From Gemmatimonadota bacterium (GTDB lineage Bacteria > Gemmatimonadota > Gemmatimonadetes > Gemmatimonadales > Gemmatimonadaceae): DNA of 64,000 nt. Location of the stretch: assembly GCA_040388625.1 (NCBI GenBank), contig JAZKBK010000004.1, forward strand, positions 310,001-374,000. The letters are read 5' to 3'. The notes beneath the pieces are model-generated. The model was not told the DNA's origin, ran no database searches, and was given only the letters and a program-made list of their open reading frames with translations. Positions 46,806 to 54,790 of the stretch are shown here, in pieces. A program made the position numbers and the translations under genes. Within the stretch, counting starts at the first letter, position 1; every line of letters begins with the position of its first letter.

Positions 46806-47075
46806 CTAGGCGAGAGCCCTTTCAACGTGCTTGAGTAGCCGCACCGCCCGTCCCCGAAGCATCGGGCGCGGTTCCCAGGCGATGTATTCGCGCAGAAGGT
46901 GGGCTGTGGCGACTGTCGGTTGCCCGGATAGGTGCCCGAGAGCAGCGAGTCGCCTCACAGGATGACGACTGAACAGGTCTCTTCGGTACGCGTGCTGTGC
47001 GCCGGACCAGGTCGCGAGACCTGCCACAAGGCCGCCGAGCAGGCCGGCGACGAACCAATCACGATTCTTACTCAT
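46806..47075 (-). CDS. Small membrane-anchored protein in the mglBA operon
   Basis: 89 residues. One N-terminal hydrophobic helix (WFVAGLLGGLVAGLATWSG) is followed by a basic helical part that looks like one or two HEAT-type helices (HPVRRLAALGHLSGQPTVATAHLLREYIAWEPRPMLRGRAVRLLKHVERAL). No named family is recognised. AAGGTG lies six bases before the ATG. The position between recR and mglB, with gaps of about 10 bases, makes co-expression with the polarity proteins likely. Confidence 0.75.
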   Translation of the reverse strand: MSKNRDWFVAGLLGGLVAGLATWSGAQHAYRRDLFSRHPVRRLAALGHLSGQPTVATAHLLREYIAWEPRPMLRGRAVRLLKHVERALA

Positions 47076-47084
47076 TTGACACCT

Positions 47085-47675
47085 TCATTGCATGACTCTC
47101 CGGGCCGACAGAGCCTGGGCTATCGTCACCCCGTCAGCGTACTCCAGATCGCCGCCAACCGGGAGGCCGCGGGCGATCCGTGAAACGGTCAACGGATAGC
47201 CAGCCAGCCGTCGCTGAAGATATAACGCCGTCGCCTCTCCCTCGATGCTGGGGTTGGTCGCAATTATCAGCTCCCGCACTCCGCCGGCGGCCACGCGGGC
47301 CTCCAGGTCGCCGACGGCCAGGTCGTCGGGGCCGATCCCGTCAAGCGGGGACAGGCGGCCGCCCAGAACATGGTACGTGCCACGAAACTCACCAGCCCGC
47401 TCTATCGCACCGATATCCGACGCCTCTTCCACCGCGCAGACGAGCGCCGGATCTCGACGCGCATCGGCACATATCGAACACAGTTCGTTCTCGGTGAGGT
47501 TATGGCAGCGGGCGCACGGATGTACGCGCTCGGAGATCGTCAGCAGCGCTTCGGCGAGTCTGCGGGTCTGCCCAGCGGGCTGCTTGAGCAGGTGATACGT
47601 GAGCCGCATCGCCGTCTTCCGGCCAATTCCGGGCAACTTCGAGAGCTCGGTGGCGAGATCTTCTATCGCTGACAC
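47085..47675 (-). CDS. recR: Recombination protein RecR
   Basis: 196 residues from a GTG adjacent to the ybaB stop. RecR works with RecF and RecO to load RecA on gapped DNA. N-terminal helix-hairpin-helix (ELSKLPGIGRKTAMRLTYHLL), the zinc finger Cys54-x2-Cys57-x8-Cys66-x2-Cys69, the Toprim domain beginning VCAVEEASDIGAIERAG with YHVLGGRLSPLDGIGPDDL, and a Walker B-like C-terminus. The dnaX-ybaB-recR order is one of the most widespread bacterial gene clusters. Confidence 0.97.
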   Translation of the reverse strand: MSAIEDLATELSKLPGIGRKTAMRLTYHLLKQPAGQTRRLAEALLTISERVHPCARCHNLTENELCSICADARRDPALVCAVEEASDIGAIERAGEFRGTYHVLGGRLSPLDGIGPDDLAVGDLEARVAAGGVRELIIATNPSIEGEATALYLQRRLAGYPLTVSRIARGLPVGGDLEYADGVTIAQALSARRVMQ

Positions 47676-47993
47676 TCAGAATGGGAGCTTGAACGGTAGA
47701 TCCATGCCGCCGGTCAGCTTGCCCATCTCGGACTTTGCCAGTTCGGCAGCCTTTTTCTGCGCGTCGCGAACGGCGACCATTACGAGATCTTCGAGCATCT
47801 CCACGTCGGCTGGACTCACGACGCTGGGATCGATCTTGACCGTTGTGACCTGTCCCTTTCCATCGGCTGTCACGGTCACCATGCCGCCGCCAGCGGTTGC
47901 AGAAACGGTCTGCTTCTCCAGCTCCTCCTGGATCTCCTGCAAGCGGCTCTGCATCTGTTGCGCCTGCTGCATCAGCTTCATGAAGTCAGCCAT
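47676..47993 (-). CDS. ybaB: YbaB/EbfC-family nucleoid-associated protein
   Basis: 105 residues. Short DNA-binding dimer encoded between dnaX and recR. N-terminal helix rich in Gln and Met ([41 protein letters not shown]), then the central sheet and the acidic [30 protein letters not shown] helix diagnostic for the family. It is immediately followed by recR and lies 24 bases after dnaX. Confidence 0.96.
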   Translation of the reverse strand: MADFMKLMQQAQQMQSRLQEIQEELEKQTVSATAGGGMVTVTADGKGQVTTVKIDPSVVSPADVEMLEDLVMVAVRDAQKKAAELAKSEMGKLTGGMDLPFKLPF

Positions 47994-48017
47994 ATAGGAA
48001 TCTAAAGAGTTGTACTC

Positions 48018-49490
48018 TCAGTCGAGCAATTCGAGGTCGAGCGCGTCGATTGCCGCGCCGAGTACAGGATCTTTCGCTCGCAGCATCTGAGCACGCTCCG
48101 ACCGCAGCTGGTCATCGCTCAGCCGCTGAGGCGGATCGCCCTGCGACGACGCCTCCATGGCCGAGCGCATCGCAGAGAGCGGACTGGCCCCGGCCGCCGC
48201 TCGGCGCACGGGGGCCGGCGCCGGAGCAGGTGCAACAGCGGGCGCCACAGCGGGCGCAAGCGCTGCCGATGCCGCACGGACGGGCGGCGCCGGCTCCGGT
48301 GCTGCGATCTTCGCGCGCCAATCCGATTGAGCAGCCCCGGGTGCAGTCCCGCCGGCCGAACCGATACCGCGCAGTACTTCTTCGAGCGACAATGTGTGAT
48401 CCAGCAAGGCGAACCGGACGAGCAGCAACTCGATCAACAATTGCTGCTGCCCGCTCTTCCGGAAGCGCGGCTCGAGATCGCTCAGCACGTTGAGCATGCG
48501 AAGTACATCACCCGATGCCAGCCGCTCTGAATTGGCGCGCAGACGCTCCGTCGCTGCTGCGGAGACGTCGGGAACACTTCCGCCGAGCAGAACTGCGAGC
48601 TGCGCGCGCAGGACGTCGGAGAATCCTGCGAGGAAGATCCCGAAGTCGACACCCTCGTCGGCGAGACGTCGCACCGCGGTGAACACGTCTGCGGCGCGGC
48701 GCTGAACGATTATGTCGATAATGTCGAGGTATTCGTCTTCCGGAACGAGGCCGAGTGCCGCGCGCACGGCTTCAGCGGTGATGCTTCCTTCGCCGAGTGA
48801 CGTCACCTGATCGGTGAGCGATAGCGCGTCGCGCATGGAACCGTCAGCGGCGCGCGAGATCATCATCAGCGCTTCAGGCTCGCGCGGAATCTTCTCTTCG
48901 TCCAGGATGTACTCGAGGCGGGCGACGATATCGCTTCGTCCGATGCGCTTGAGATCGAAGCGCTGCAAGCGGCTGAGCACGGGTGCGGCTGTCTGCGCGA
49001 TCTTCTGCGGCTCGGTAGTCGCGAAGACGAAGACGACACGCGCGGGCGGTTCTTCGAGAACCTTGAGCAGCGCGTTCCACGCTTCGCGCGTGAGCATGTG
49101 CGCTTCGTCGACTATGTAGACCTTGTAGCGATCGTCGCCGGACGGTGCGTACATCGCGCGCTCGCGCAGATCACGCGCGTCGTCGACGCCGCGGTTTGAT
49201 GCTGCGTCTATCTCGACGACGTCGAGACTGGACGAGCCGCTCCAGATGCGCTGGCAGCTGGTGCACACGCCGCACGGTTCGCCGTCGGGTTGCTTGTTCT
49301 CGCAGTTGAGCGCCATTGCGAGCACGCGAGCGAGAGTGGTCTTGCCCGTTCCGCGGGGGCCGCAGAAGAGGTATCCATGCGCCACGCGATCACGCGCGAT
49401 CGCGCCTCTCAGCGTGTTCGACACGTGGCCCTGAACGGCCACCTCGGCGAACGAGCGCGGGCGGTATTTCCTTGCTAGCGCGAGGGCCAT
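48018..49490 (-). CDS. dnaX: DNA polymerase III subunit gamma/tau
   Basis: Clamp-loader ATPase. 490 residues from ATG 49490, opening LARKYRPRSFAEVAVQGHV; an extension upstream runs through the SRP-RNA leader and is rejected. Walker A GPRGTGKTTLAR, zinc module Cys-rich in CENKQPDGEPCGVCTSC, Walker B YIVDEAHML, sensor 1 FVFATTEPQKI. After residue 370 there is an Ala/Pro-rich hinge (APPVRAASAALAPAVAPAVAPAPAPAPVRRAA) and a short C-terminus, far shorter than the tau part of Escherichia coli, so whether both gamma and tau forms exist is open. Confidence 0.96.
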   Translation of the reverse strand: MALALARKYRPRSFAEVAVQGHVSNTLRGAIARDRVAHGYLFCGPRGTGKTTLARVLAMALNCENKQPDGEPCGVCTSCQRIWSGSSSLDVVEIDAASNRGVDDARDLRERAMYAPSGDDRYKVYIVDEAHMLTREAWNALLKVLEEPPARVVFVFATTEPQKIAQTAAPVLSRLQRFDLKRIGRSDIVARLEYILDEEKIPREPEALMMISRAADGSMRDALSLTDQVTSLGEGSITAEAVRAALGLVPEDEYLDIIDIIVQRRAADVFTAVRRLADEGVDFGIFLAGFSDVLRAQLAVLLGGSVPDVSAAATERLRANSERLASGDVLRMLNVLSDLEPRFRKSGQQQLLIELLLVRFALLDHTLSLEEVLRGIGSAGGTAPGAAQSDWRAKIAAPEPAPPVRAASAALAPAVAPAVAPAPAPAPVRRAAAGASPLSAMRSAMEASSQGDPPQRLSDDQLRSERAQMLRAKDPVLGAAIDALDLELLD

Positions 49491-49529
49491 GCGTCTGGTT
49501 TGCGGGGCGACACCCGCCCTTCGGAAGGT

Positions 49530-49548
49530 CCCCGCGAGCGAGGCGGGG
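49530..49548. repeat. REP-like hairpin between the SRP RNA gene and dnaX
   Basis: CCCCGC (49530-49535) and GCGGGG (49543-49548) around GAGCGAG, with TCC upstream and AT downstream as in the other REP-like elements. It could also act as a terminator or processing signal for the RNA gene. Confidence 0.5.
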
Positions 49549-49553
49549 ATGAA

Positions 49554-49643
49554 GGGGGGCTCCAGGGGATCGGGGCAACGCAAGACACCGCATGCCGCTG
49601 CTACCTTCGGGGTCCTGACGGGGTTAGTGGGCTCGCGCCCCCC
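49554..49643 (-). ncRNA. ffs: Signal recognition particle RNA (small bacterial, 4.5S type)
   Basis: Read on the minus strand, 49612-49590 gives the SRP RNA core: GTCAGGACCCCGAAGG followed by TAGCAGC, which matches the universal GTCAGG...AGCAGC internal loop of helix 8 that binds Ffh. The tetraloop is CGAA rather than the usual GGAA. The ends GGGGGGC and GCCCCCC pair over seven bases and define a 90-base RNA. The position just upstream of dnaX is common for this gene. An AT-rich promoter-like segment (TATATTTCAGAATATTCC) precedes the 5' end. Confidence 0.9.
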
Positions 49644-49701
49644 GGAAATCCCTGGAATATTCTGAAATATAACCCGCGCAACCGCTCACAGGTTGCAGAT
49701 A

Positions 49702-49730
49702 ACACCGGCCCGCGCGAGGCGGGCCGGTGT
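49702..49730 (-). terminator. Intrinsic terminator after the small lipoprotein gene
   Basis: Perfect 12-bp arms ACACCGGCCCGC and GCGGGCCGGTGT around a 5-base loop. On the minus strand the stem is followed by TATCTGC, a weak T-tail. It starts 16 bases beyond the stop codon. Confidence 0.7.
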
Positions 49731-49746
49731 GTCCAGCAAAGGCTTA

Positions 49747-49983
49747 TCAGGGCTTCTTGATCTTGACCGTGGGAACCTTGATCGTGGCGGAATCCTTCTT
49801 CACCTCGACCTTGGGGACCGCGACCTTGGTGCTGTCGACGCCAGTTTCAACTACCGGCGTATGCACCGTATCGGTGACAGTGCCAACGACCGGCTTCTGT
49901 ACCTCGTACTCCCCTTCTCCGGTCTTCTTGCACCCAGTTGCGGCGAGAGCAATTACAGCGGCGGCAAAAATCACCTTTCTCAT
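49747..49983 (-). CDS. Small Lys/Val-rich lipoprotein
   Basis: 78 residues. Lipoprotein signal peptide with lipobox LAATGC and the acylated Cys at residue 18, then a simple repetitive sequence rich in Val, Lys, Thr and Asp with strand-like alternation (KVAVPKVEVKKDSATIKVPTVKIKKP). No enzyme-like motif; an envelope structural or charge role is a guess. GGAGG lies about seven bases before the ATG. The 161 bases upstream hold no gene and no clear promoter. Confidence 0.75.
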   Translation of the reverse strand: MRKVIFAAAVIALAATGCKKTGEGEYEVQKPVVGTVTDTVHTPVVETGVDSTKVAVPKVEVKKDSATIKVPTVKIKKP

Positions 49984-50144
49984 CCAAGCCTCCGTTACGT
50001 GTGTGTGGTGTTCGACAGCCCAAATGGCAAAAACGGCGCCGTCCTGCCGCCGGAACGATTTCCTGCCGGAATTGGCGAGTTTTCTCCGGGGTCCGCGACG
50101 GAGCTTATGAGCCGAATGCGCCAGCCGATCTTCGCAGCGATTTT

Positions 50145-50825
50145 CTAATTGGCAACCATATTCGAACGATCGTTCGACGCGGCTTGCGAGAGTAGCGCGC
50201 GGACTTCGTCGTCGCTCGTCTGGTCGAACACGGAATACCAGAGCCCGACGGCCTGAAATGGCTCCGGTGTTACCAGACAGACCACTTCATCAGCCGCGTC
50301 TTCACCCTGGCGAAACGATCTGCACGTTTCGGGTGCGGCGACTGGAACCGCGACGACGATGCGCTGGGGCTGTTCGCGTCTGAGAGCGAGCACTGCTGCA
50401 CGCATGGTCGACCCGGTAGCTAGCCCGTCGTCGACGACAATCACGATGCAACCGCGGATGTCCGTCCGGGGCCTCACGCCGCGGTAGGCAATTTCGCGAC
50501 GATCGAGCTCACGCCGCTCGCGAGCGATTACCGAATCGAGCGAGGCCCGGTCCACGTGCAGTGCGCGAATCACGTCATTGTCGAGCACGACCACGCCGTC
50601 GCTCGCGATCGCGCCCATCGCGAACTCTTCATGGCCGGGAAGACCGAGCTTGCGCACCAGAAATATGTCTAGCGGTGCACCGAGCGCACGGGCAACTTCG
50701 TACGCAACTGGCACTCCGCCGCGCGGAAGTGCAAGCACACGAACGTCCGGACGGCCGCCATACTCGTGCAGCACTGCCGCAAGCTTGCGTCCGGCATCGG
50801 CGCGGTCGTGAAAGGGGGGCGTCAC
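50145..50825 (-). CDS. Phosphoribosyltransferase-domain protein
   Basis: 226 residues of the type-I PRTase fold, a group often found next to stress genes. The PRPP-binding motif is VVDDGLATGSTM (about 129-140), and the opening FHDRADAGRKLAAVL, ALPRGGVPVAYEVARAL and DIFLVRKLGLPGHEEFAMGAIA are typical of this uncharacterised group. No base specificity can be assigned. The start is GTG, immediately after the stop of the small disordered ORF. A palindrome CGAACGATCGTTCG lies within its last codons (50164-50177). Confidence 0.88.
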   Translation of the reverse strand: MTPPFHDRADAGRKLAAVLHEYGGRPDVRVLALPRGGVPVAYEVARALGAPLDIFLVRKLGLPGHEEFAMGAIASDGVVVLDNDVIRALHVDRASLDSVIARERRELDRREIAYRGVRPRTDIRGCIVIVVDDGLATGSTMRAAVLALRREQPQRIVVAVPVAAPETCRSFRQGEDAADEVVCLVTPEPFQAVGLWYSVFDQTSDDEVRALLSQAASNDRSNMVAN

Positions 50826-50826
50826 G

Positions 50827-51183
50827 TCACCGCTTTCCCGTGCGATGGTTCGGGTCGTCGGCGGCGCGACGCGGCGCCCTTGTGGTGCCCGGGTGTGCGC
50901 TGCGCTGCACTGCCGCGCGGATGTGCTCCTCCTCCTTGCGCGGTGCCTTTGCAGTGTGCGAAAAGCGCCCGTTCGGCTGCGGCTCGGTCGATGGACCGCC
51001 CGGTCCCGCTTCCTCCTTCGCTATCTCGCGCGGAGTGCGGTGACTGCTCACCGGATGCGGTTCCACCATAGCTTGTGGCTGGTCTGATGTAGCGGTTGCA
51101 GGGGGCGGAGGCGGCGCAGGTCCCGCCGGCACCCGAGACGCGGCTGGAGTTTTCGGGGACCTGGTCTGCCTGGAATCAGCCAT
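50827..51183 (-). CDS. Small basic, probably disordered protein
   Basis: 118 residues from the ATG at 51183, which has GGAG at a suitable distance. The sequence is rich in Pro, Arg, Ala, Thr and Glu (PAGPAPPPPPATATS, HTAKAPRKEEEHIRAAVQ) with no hydrophobic core, so intrinsic disorder is expected. No family is recognised. Support comes from the ribosome-binding site, the tight junction with the phosphoribosyltransferase gene and the lack of a better frame; the composition leaves a real chance that it is not translated. Confidence 0.45.
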   Translation of the reverse strand: MADSRQTRSPKTPAASRVPAGPAPPPPPATATSDQPQAMVEPHPVSSHRTPREIAKEEAGPGGPSTEPQPNGRFSHTAKAPRKEEEHIRAAVQRSAHPGTTRAPRRAADDPNHRTGKR

Positions 51184-51389
51184 TCGTTCTCCGTTATCTG
51201 GTGCGGCGTTCGACACGTTGCACGAGTGAAAGAGCGCACGTATCGCGCCGCGACGGTTCGAATTGGCTGATGATCGCGTGCAAAGTTGCCGGTTTCGTCC
51301 CCATGCGACTCCAGGGAGGGTGCGATTGGGGGCACATGTTATGCGACCGCGAAAGCACGACAATCGTTCACAATGACGGAGGAGACGAA

Positions 51390-51815
51390 ATGAAGGCACA
51401 GGACATCATGAGCAGCGATCCGGTCTGCGTGACGCCGGACACTACGCTCAATACAGCAGCGCAACTGATGCATGATCGGGACGTCGGAATGCTGCCCGTC
51501 GTCGACGGTGACGGTTCGGCGAAACTCGTTGGTCTCATTACCGATCGGGACATCACGGTGCGTCACGTGGCAAAGGGCCACAAGGGATCCGCGTGCAAGG
51601 TGCGCGAAGCAATGAGCGACTCCGTAACTACGTGCCGCACGGATGACGACGTCTCAGATGTGATGAATACGATGGGAAAGGAGCAGATTCGACGCATTCC
51701 AGTCGTTGATGAGCGTGACATGCTCGTAGGCGTCATCGCGCAGGCGGATATCGTCAGGCGCGCCGACAATGCTGTTGCAGCGGATCGTGCGATCAAGGAG
51801 ATATCGAAACCGTAG
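51390..51815 (+). CDS. CBS-domain protein
   Basis: 141 residues made of two CBS motifs and little else: AQDIMSSDPVCVTPDTTLNTAAQLMHDRDVGMLPVVDGD...GLITDRDI and VREAMSDSVTTCRTDDDVSDVMNTMGKEQIRRIPVVDERD...GVIAQADI. Such stand-alone pairs bind adenine nucleotides and regulate partner proteins. GGAGG eight bases before the ATG fixes the start. It is divergent from the disordered-protein gene; the 206 bases between contain no other feature I can support. Confidence 0.92.
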   Translation: MKAQDIMSSDPVCVTPDTTLNTAAQLMHDRDVGMLPVVDGDGSAKLVGLITDRDITVRHVAKGHKGSACKVREAMSDSVTTCRTDDDVSDVMNTMGKEQIRRIPVVDERDMLVGVIAQADIVRRADNAVAADRAIKEISKP

Positions 51816-51836
51816 GACAGGCATCGTGGCCTGTCC
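51815..51836. terminator. Hairpin between convergent CBS and YihY genes
   Basis: GGACAGGC and GCCTGTCC (8-bp perfect arms) with a 6-base loop in the 30-base gap between two converging stop codons. No T-tract on either side. Likely a shared 3' end structure. Confidence 0.5.
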
Positions 51837-51845
51837 ATGCGACCA

Positions 51846-52748
51846 TCAATCCTCGAATGCTTCGTGCTGGCGCTTGCGCATGTGGCGTAGCTCGTAGACC
51901 TGCGCCACCTCGCCGCCCAGTATGAAGACCATCGACGCGTAGTACACCCACAACACGACGATCACGAGCGCCGCTATGGTGCCGGTGTAGAGCGAGCCGG
52001 GCTTGAACGACGTGACGTAATATGCGAACACGGATTTCGCGATCTCGAACATCACGGCGGTAAATGTGCAGGCAACGAGCGCGGTCTGCCAGCGCATCTT
52101 CTTGTATGGAAGATATTTGTAGAGGCCGAAGAACAGCGCTGCGATGAACACGAACGCCACGATTCGTCCGAGTGTGTATTCGAGCGTGCCCATCACGTCC
52201 TGACGAATGCCGAGCGCCGCCAGAACCGCGACGCCGCGTGACGACGCTATCGCGATATACGCGGACAGTCCCGTATATGCAACGAACAGGAGCGACGACA
52301 CGACGGTAACCTTCACGTCGTACACCTTGCCGTCGATGATGCCGCGATCCACCTCGATGTCGAATATCGCGTTGAGTATCGAGCGCAACGACCCGAACAG
52401 TCGCGTGGAGAACCAGATGAATCCGATGGCGGAGTACAGACCCACCGTGCCACGCGCTGCAATGATCTTGGCAACCACGCTCGTCACCGGATCGCTCGTA
52501 CTCGCAGGCAGGAATCGGTTGACGAGAGCAACGATCTCGTCCGTCGCGGCGAGCGTGGACTGATTCAGCAGATACGTAAGCGACGTGGCGAACAGCAGCA
52601 GGAATGGAACGATCGCGATCAGAATGTTGAACGAGATTCCGCCCGCGAGAAAAAAAATGTTGTCATCGCCGCTATTGTCCCACACGCGCCGTACGTAGTC
52701 AGCGAAGCCTACCCAAAATCGCTTGATCCACGGGCGCTCCTGGCCCAC
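51846..52748 (-). CDS. YihY/virulence factor BrkB-family membrane protein
   Basis: 300 residues from a GTG at 52748 ten bases after the YtxH stop, with a TAAGGT site upstream; the longer open frame runs back through the YtxH gene. Six membrane helices, opening DNIFFLAGGISFNILIAIVPFLLLF and including IGFIWFSTRLFGSLRSILNAIFDIE and VFIAALFFGLYKYLPYKKMRWQTALV, match the UPF0761 (formerly annotated ribonuclease BN) family. The nuclease label is historical; the real function is unknown. It is the last gene of the long minus-strand run. Confidence 0.92.
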   Translation of the reverse strand: MGQERPWIKRFWVGFADYVRRVWDNSGDDNIFFLAGGISFNILIAIVPFLLLFATSLTYLLNQSTLAATDEIVALVNRFLPASTSDPVTSVVAKIIAARGTVGLYSAIGFIWFSTRLFGSLRSILNAIFDIEVDRGIIDGKVYDVKVTVVSSLLFVAYTGLSAYIAIASSRGVAVLAALGIRQDVMGTLEYTLGRIVAFVFIAALFFGLYKYLPYKKMRWQTALVACTFTAVMFEIAKSVFAYYVTSFKPGSLYTGTIAALVIVVLWVYYASMVFILGGEVAQVYELRHMRKRQHEAFED

Positions 52749-52758
52749 CGGCGCGACC

Positions 52759-53163
52759 TTACAGGCTGTTCGCTTCGCGTCGCGCCGCCTTGTTCTCGGC
52801 GATTCTGCGCTCGAGATCAGAACGCGCTTCGCTCGCGGCATAGCGGCCGGCATCCACTGCGTCGAGCACCTGGTCCTGTCCACGCCGGACCGCCCTGCGG
52901 GCTGCACCGACGCGCTCGGTGACACGATCGCGCACCTCGTTCACCTGTGACGTCACATTGTCGGCGACGTCCGTTGCGGCGTTCCGCACGCGCTCGCCGG
53001 CGCGTCGCGCGCGAGACTCGATCATGCGCCTGGTTTCGGCACCACTGCGAGGCGCGAGCAACAGCGCGATTCCAGCACCGATCGCCATGCCGAGCAGCAA
53101 CGTACCGATACCAGGTTCGTCTCGCTCGATCACTACGAAGGGCTCCCGTTCGAAGTCACGCAT
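52759..53163 (-). CDS. YtxH-domain protein
   Basis: 134 residues. A short acidic N-terminus, one membrane helix with the YtxH pattern (IGTLLLGMAIGAGIALLLAPRSGAETRRMI) and a long charged amphipathic helix (ARRAGERVRNAATDVADNVTSQVNEVRDRVTERVGAARRA). Bacillus YtxH is a general-stress protein of unknown mechanism. AGAGGT precedes the ATG, and it starts two bases after the NtrC-type regulator. Confidence 0.88.
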   Translation of the reverse strand: MRDFEREPFVVIERDEPGIGTLLLGMAIGAGIALLLAPRSGAETRRMIESRARRAGERVRNAATDVADNVTSQVNEVRDRVTERVGAARRAVRRGQDQVLDAVDAGRYAASEARSDLERRIAENKAARREANSL

Positions 53164-53165
53164 GA

Positions 53166-54479
53166 TTACCTCTTCCCTGTGCGGGTCGTTTTGGATTTCG
53201 GTTTTGCGGCCGTCTTGCCAGCCGCGGTCTTCCTGGGCGCGGCCTTGTCGCTCACAGGCGCTGCCGCGGCAACGGCGGCCGCGGCGAGCCGAAGATGTCG
53301 AGGCATTATGTCCTGAGCTGTCACCACCGTCCCGCGCGCCATGATCACCGCGCGCTCGACTGCATTCTTCAGCTCGCGAACGTTGCCGGGCCAGTGATAC
53401 GCGTGGATCCAGGCCCACGCATCCTCGTCGAAACCAGTGAGCTGCTTGCTGTTCTGGCGCGAGAAGCGCAGCAGGAATTCGTTCGCGAGCAGCTGGATGT
53501 CGCTCACGCGCTCGCGCAGCGCCGGCAGAAACAGTTCCACCACCGCGAGGCGATAGTAGAGATCCTCTCGCAGCTCGCCCTCCTCGAGCGCCTTCTGCAG
53601 ATCCATGTTGGTCGCTGCAACTATGCGAATGTCGACCGCAATCTCCTTCTTGCCGCCCAGTCTGCGCACGCTGCGGCTCTCGATGGCGCGCAGAAGCTTC
53701 ACCTGGATGTCGGTGGGCATCTCGGCGACTTCGTCGAGGAAGATCGTTCCGCCGTCGGCCATCTCGAAGGCGCCCGGCTTCTCGTTGATCGAGCCTGTGA
53801 AGGCGCCCTTTTCATGACCGAACAATTCGTTCTCGAGAATGTCCTTGGGCAGTGCGGCACAGTTGAGCGCGAAGAACGGACCCTTGGCCCGGTCGCTCTT
53901 GGAATGCACCGCGCGAGCGACCAGCTCCTTTCCAGTACCGGATTCGCCGAGGATCAATACCGATGCGCTCGACGGCGCGACCGCATCGATGATCTGGTAG
54001 ACTGCGCGCATCTCTTCGGACTGGCCGGTCAGCTCACCATAGTGCGTGAGCGTCTCCAGCTTGGACGCAAGCTCACGGTTCTTCTGGCCGATGGCGTACT
54101 TCTCGAGCGCTTTCGGAATCAGCGCCTTGAGGCGGTTGAGCTTCTCCGAATTGAGCGGCTTCTCGATGTAGTCGTATGCACCCTCGCGCATCGCCTGAAC
54201 CGCGGAGTCGACGGTCGCCTGTCCGGTGATGATGATGCACTCGGTCGGAATGCTCCTGTCCTGGAGAGCCTTCAGCAACGACAGACCATCGACCTTGGGC
54301 ATCATCAGGTCAGCGAGTACTACACCATAATCGCCACTCTGAAGCTCATCCAGCGCTTTCTGGCCATCGGCGCAGATCGACACGTCGTAGCCTTCGTCCG
54401 AAAGGATCGCGCTCAGGCCCTGTGTTATCGCCTGTTCGTCATCGGCGACGAGGATTCTGTGCTTCGTGCTAGCTGCCAT
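53166..54479 (-). CDS. NtrC-type sigma-54-dependent response regulator lacking a DNA-binding domain
   Basis: 437 residues. Receiver domain with the phospho-acceptor Asp57 (VVLADLMMPKVDG), Thr/Lys positions TGQ and EKP (Lys107). AAA+ domain: Walker A GESGTGKE at 178-185, the sigma-54 contact loop GAFTGS at 225-230 (canonical GAFTGA), Walker B GGTIFLDE at 243-250, and PGNVRELKN at 364-372. After about residue 398 the expected Fis-type helix-turn-helix is absent; instead there is an Ala-rich hinge and a Lys/Thr/Pro tail (APRKTAAGKTAAKPKSKTTRTGKR). It may act without specific DNA binding or use the basic tail non-specifically. The gene follows the H-box gene by 14 bases. Confidence 0.94.
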   Translation of the reverse strand: MAASTKHRILVADDEQAITQGLSAILSDEGYDVSICADGQKALDELQSGDYGVVLADLMMPKVDGLSLLKALQDRSIPTECIIITGQATVDSAVQAMREGAYDYIEKPLNSEKLNRLKALIPKALEKYAIGQKNRELASKLETLTHYGELTGQSEEMRAVYQIIDAVAPSSASVLILGESGTGKELVARAVHSKSDRAKGPFFALNCAALPKDILENELFGHEKGAFTGSINEKPGAFEMADGGTIFLDEVAEMPTDIQVKLLRAIESRSVRRLGGKKEIAVDIRIVAATNMDLQKALEEGELREDLYYRLAVVELFLPALRERVSDIQLLANEFLLRFSRQNSKQLTGFDEDAWAWIHAYHWPGNVRELKNAVERAVIMARGTVVTAQDIMPRHLRLAAAAVAAAAPVSDKAAPRKTAAGKTAAKPKSKTTRTGKR

Positions 54480-54493
54480 GCGTCGGTGTGTTC

Positions 54494-54784
54494 TCAGGAA
54501 TGTGGGTTGGAATCGGCCGGAGCAGATCCAGCGGAACGCGCACTGTGGCGCGACCCCGCAGCCTCCGCGACATCAGCGGCAAGATCAGCGTAACGCTTGT
54601 GCAGCCGCGTTGCAGCGTCAAGCTGCTGCACGGCTGTTTCAATAAACGGTGCTACCTGCGTGACATCGGCGCCGCGCGCGGCGCGGCTGCGTGCAACCTC
54701 GAGGTTGACAGCTACGCCGTTCAGCGCGTTCCGAACATCGTGGCCCAGCTGTCTGAGCTCGGCCGACTTGTCACGCTCATTCAC
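54494..54784 (-). CDS. Stand-alone histidine-kinase H-box (DHp-like) protein
   Basis: 96 residues from a GTG at 54784. The opening helix ELRQLGHDVRNALNGVAVNLEVARSR carries the H-box pattern of histidine kinases, with His15 followed by Asp-Val-Arg-Asn, and a second helix (about 41-72) completes a hairpin like the dimerisation domain. No ATP-binding domain follows; the last 25 residues are Ser/Ala-rich and probably flexible. It would need a kinase in trans for phosphorylation, or may act as a phosphotransfer or binding module. It lies between the aldolase gene and the response regulator with very short gaps. Confidence 0.65.
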   Translation of the reverse strand: MNERDKSAELRQLGHDVRNALNGVAVNLEVARSRAARGADVTQVAPFIETAVQQLDAATRLHKRYADLAADVAEAAGSRHSARSAGSAPADSNPHS

Positions 54785-54790
54785 AAGAAC

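Noticed and set aside
53295-54593. 432-codon plus-strand open frame across the NtrC-type regulator
   Set aside because: Antisense shadow of a protein with all AAA+ motifs; no ribosome-binding site or domain.
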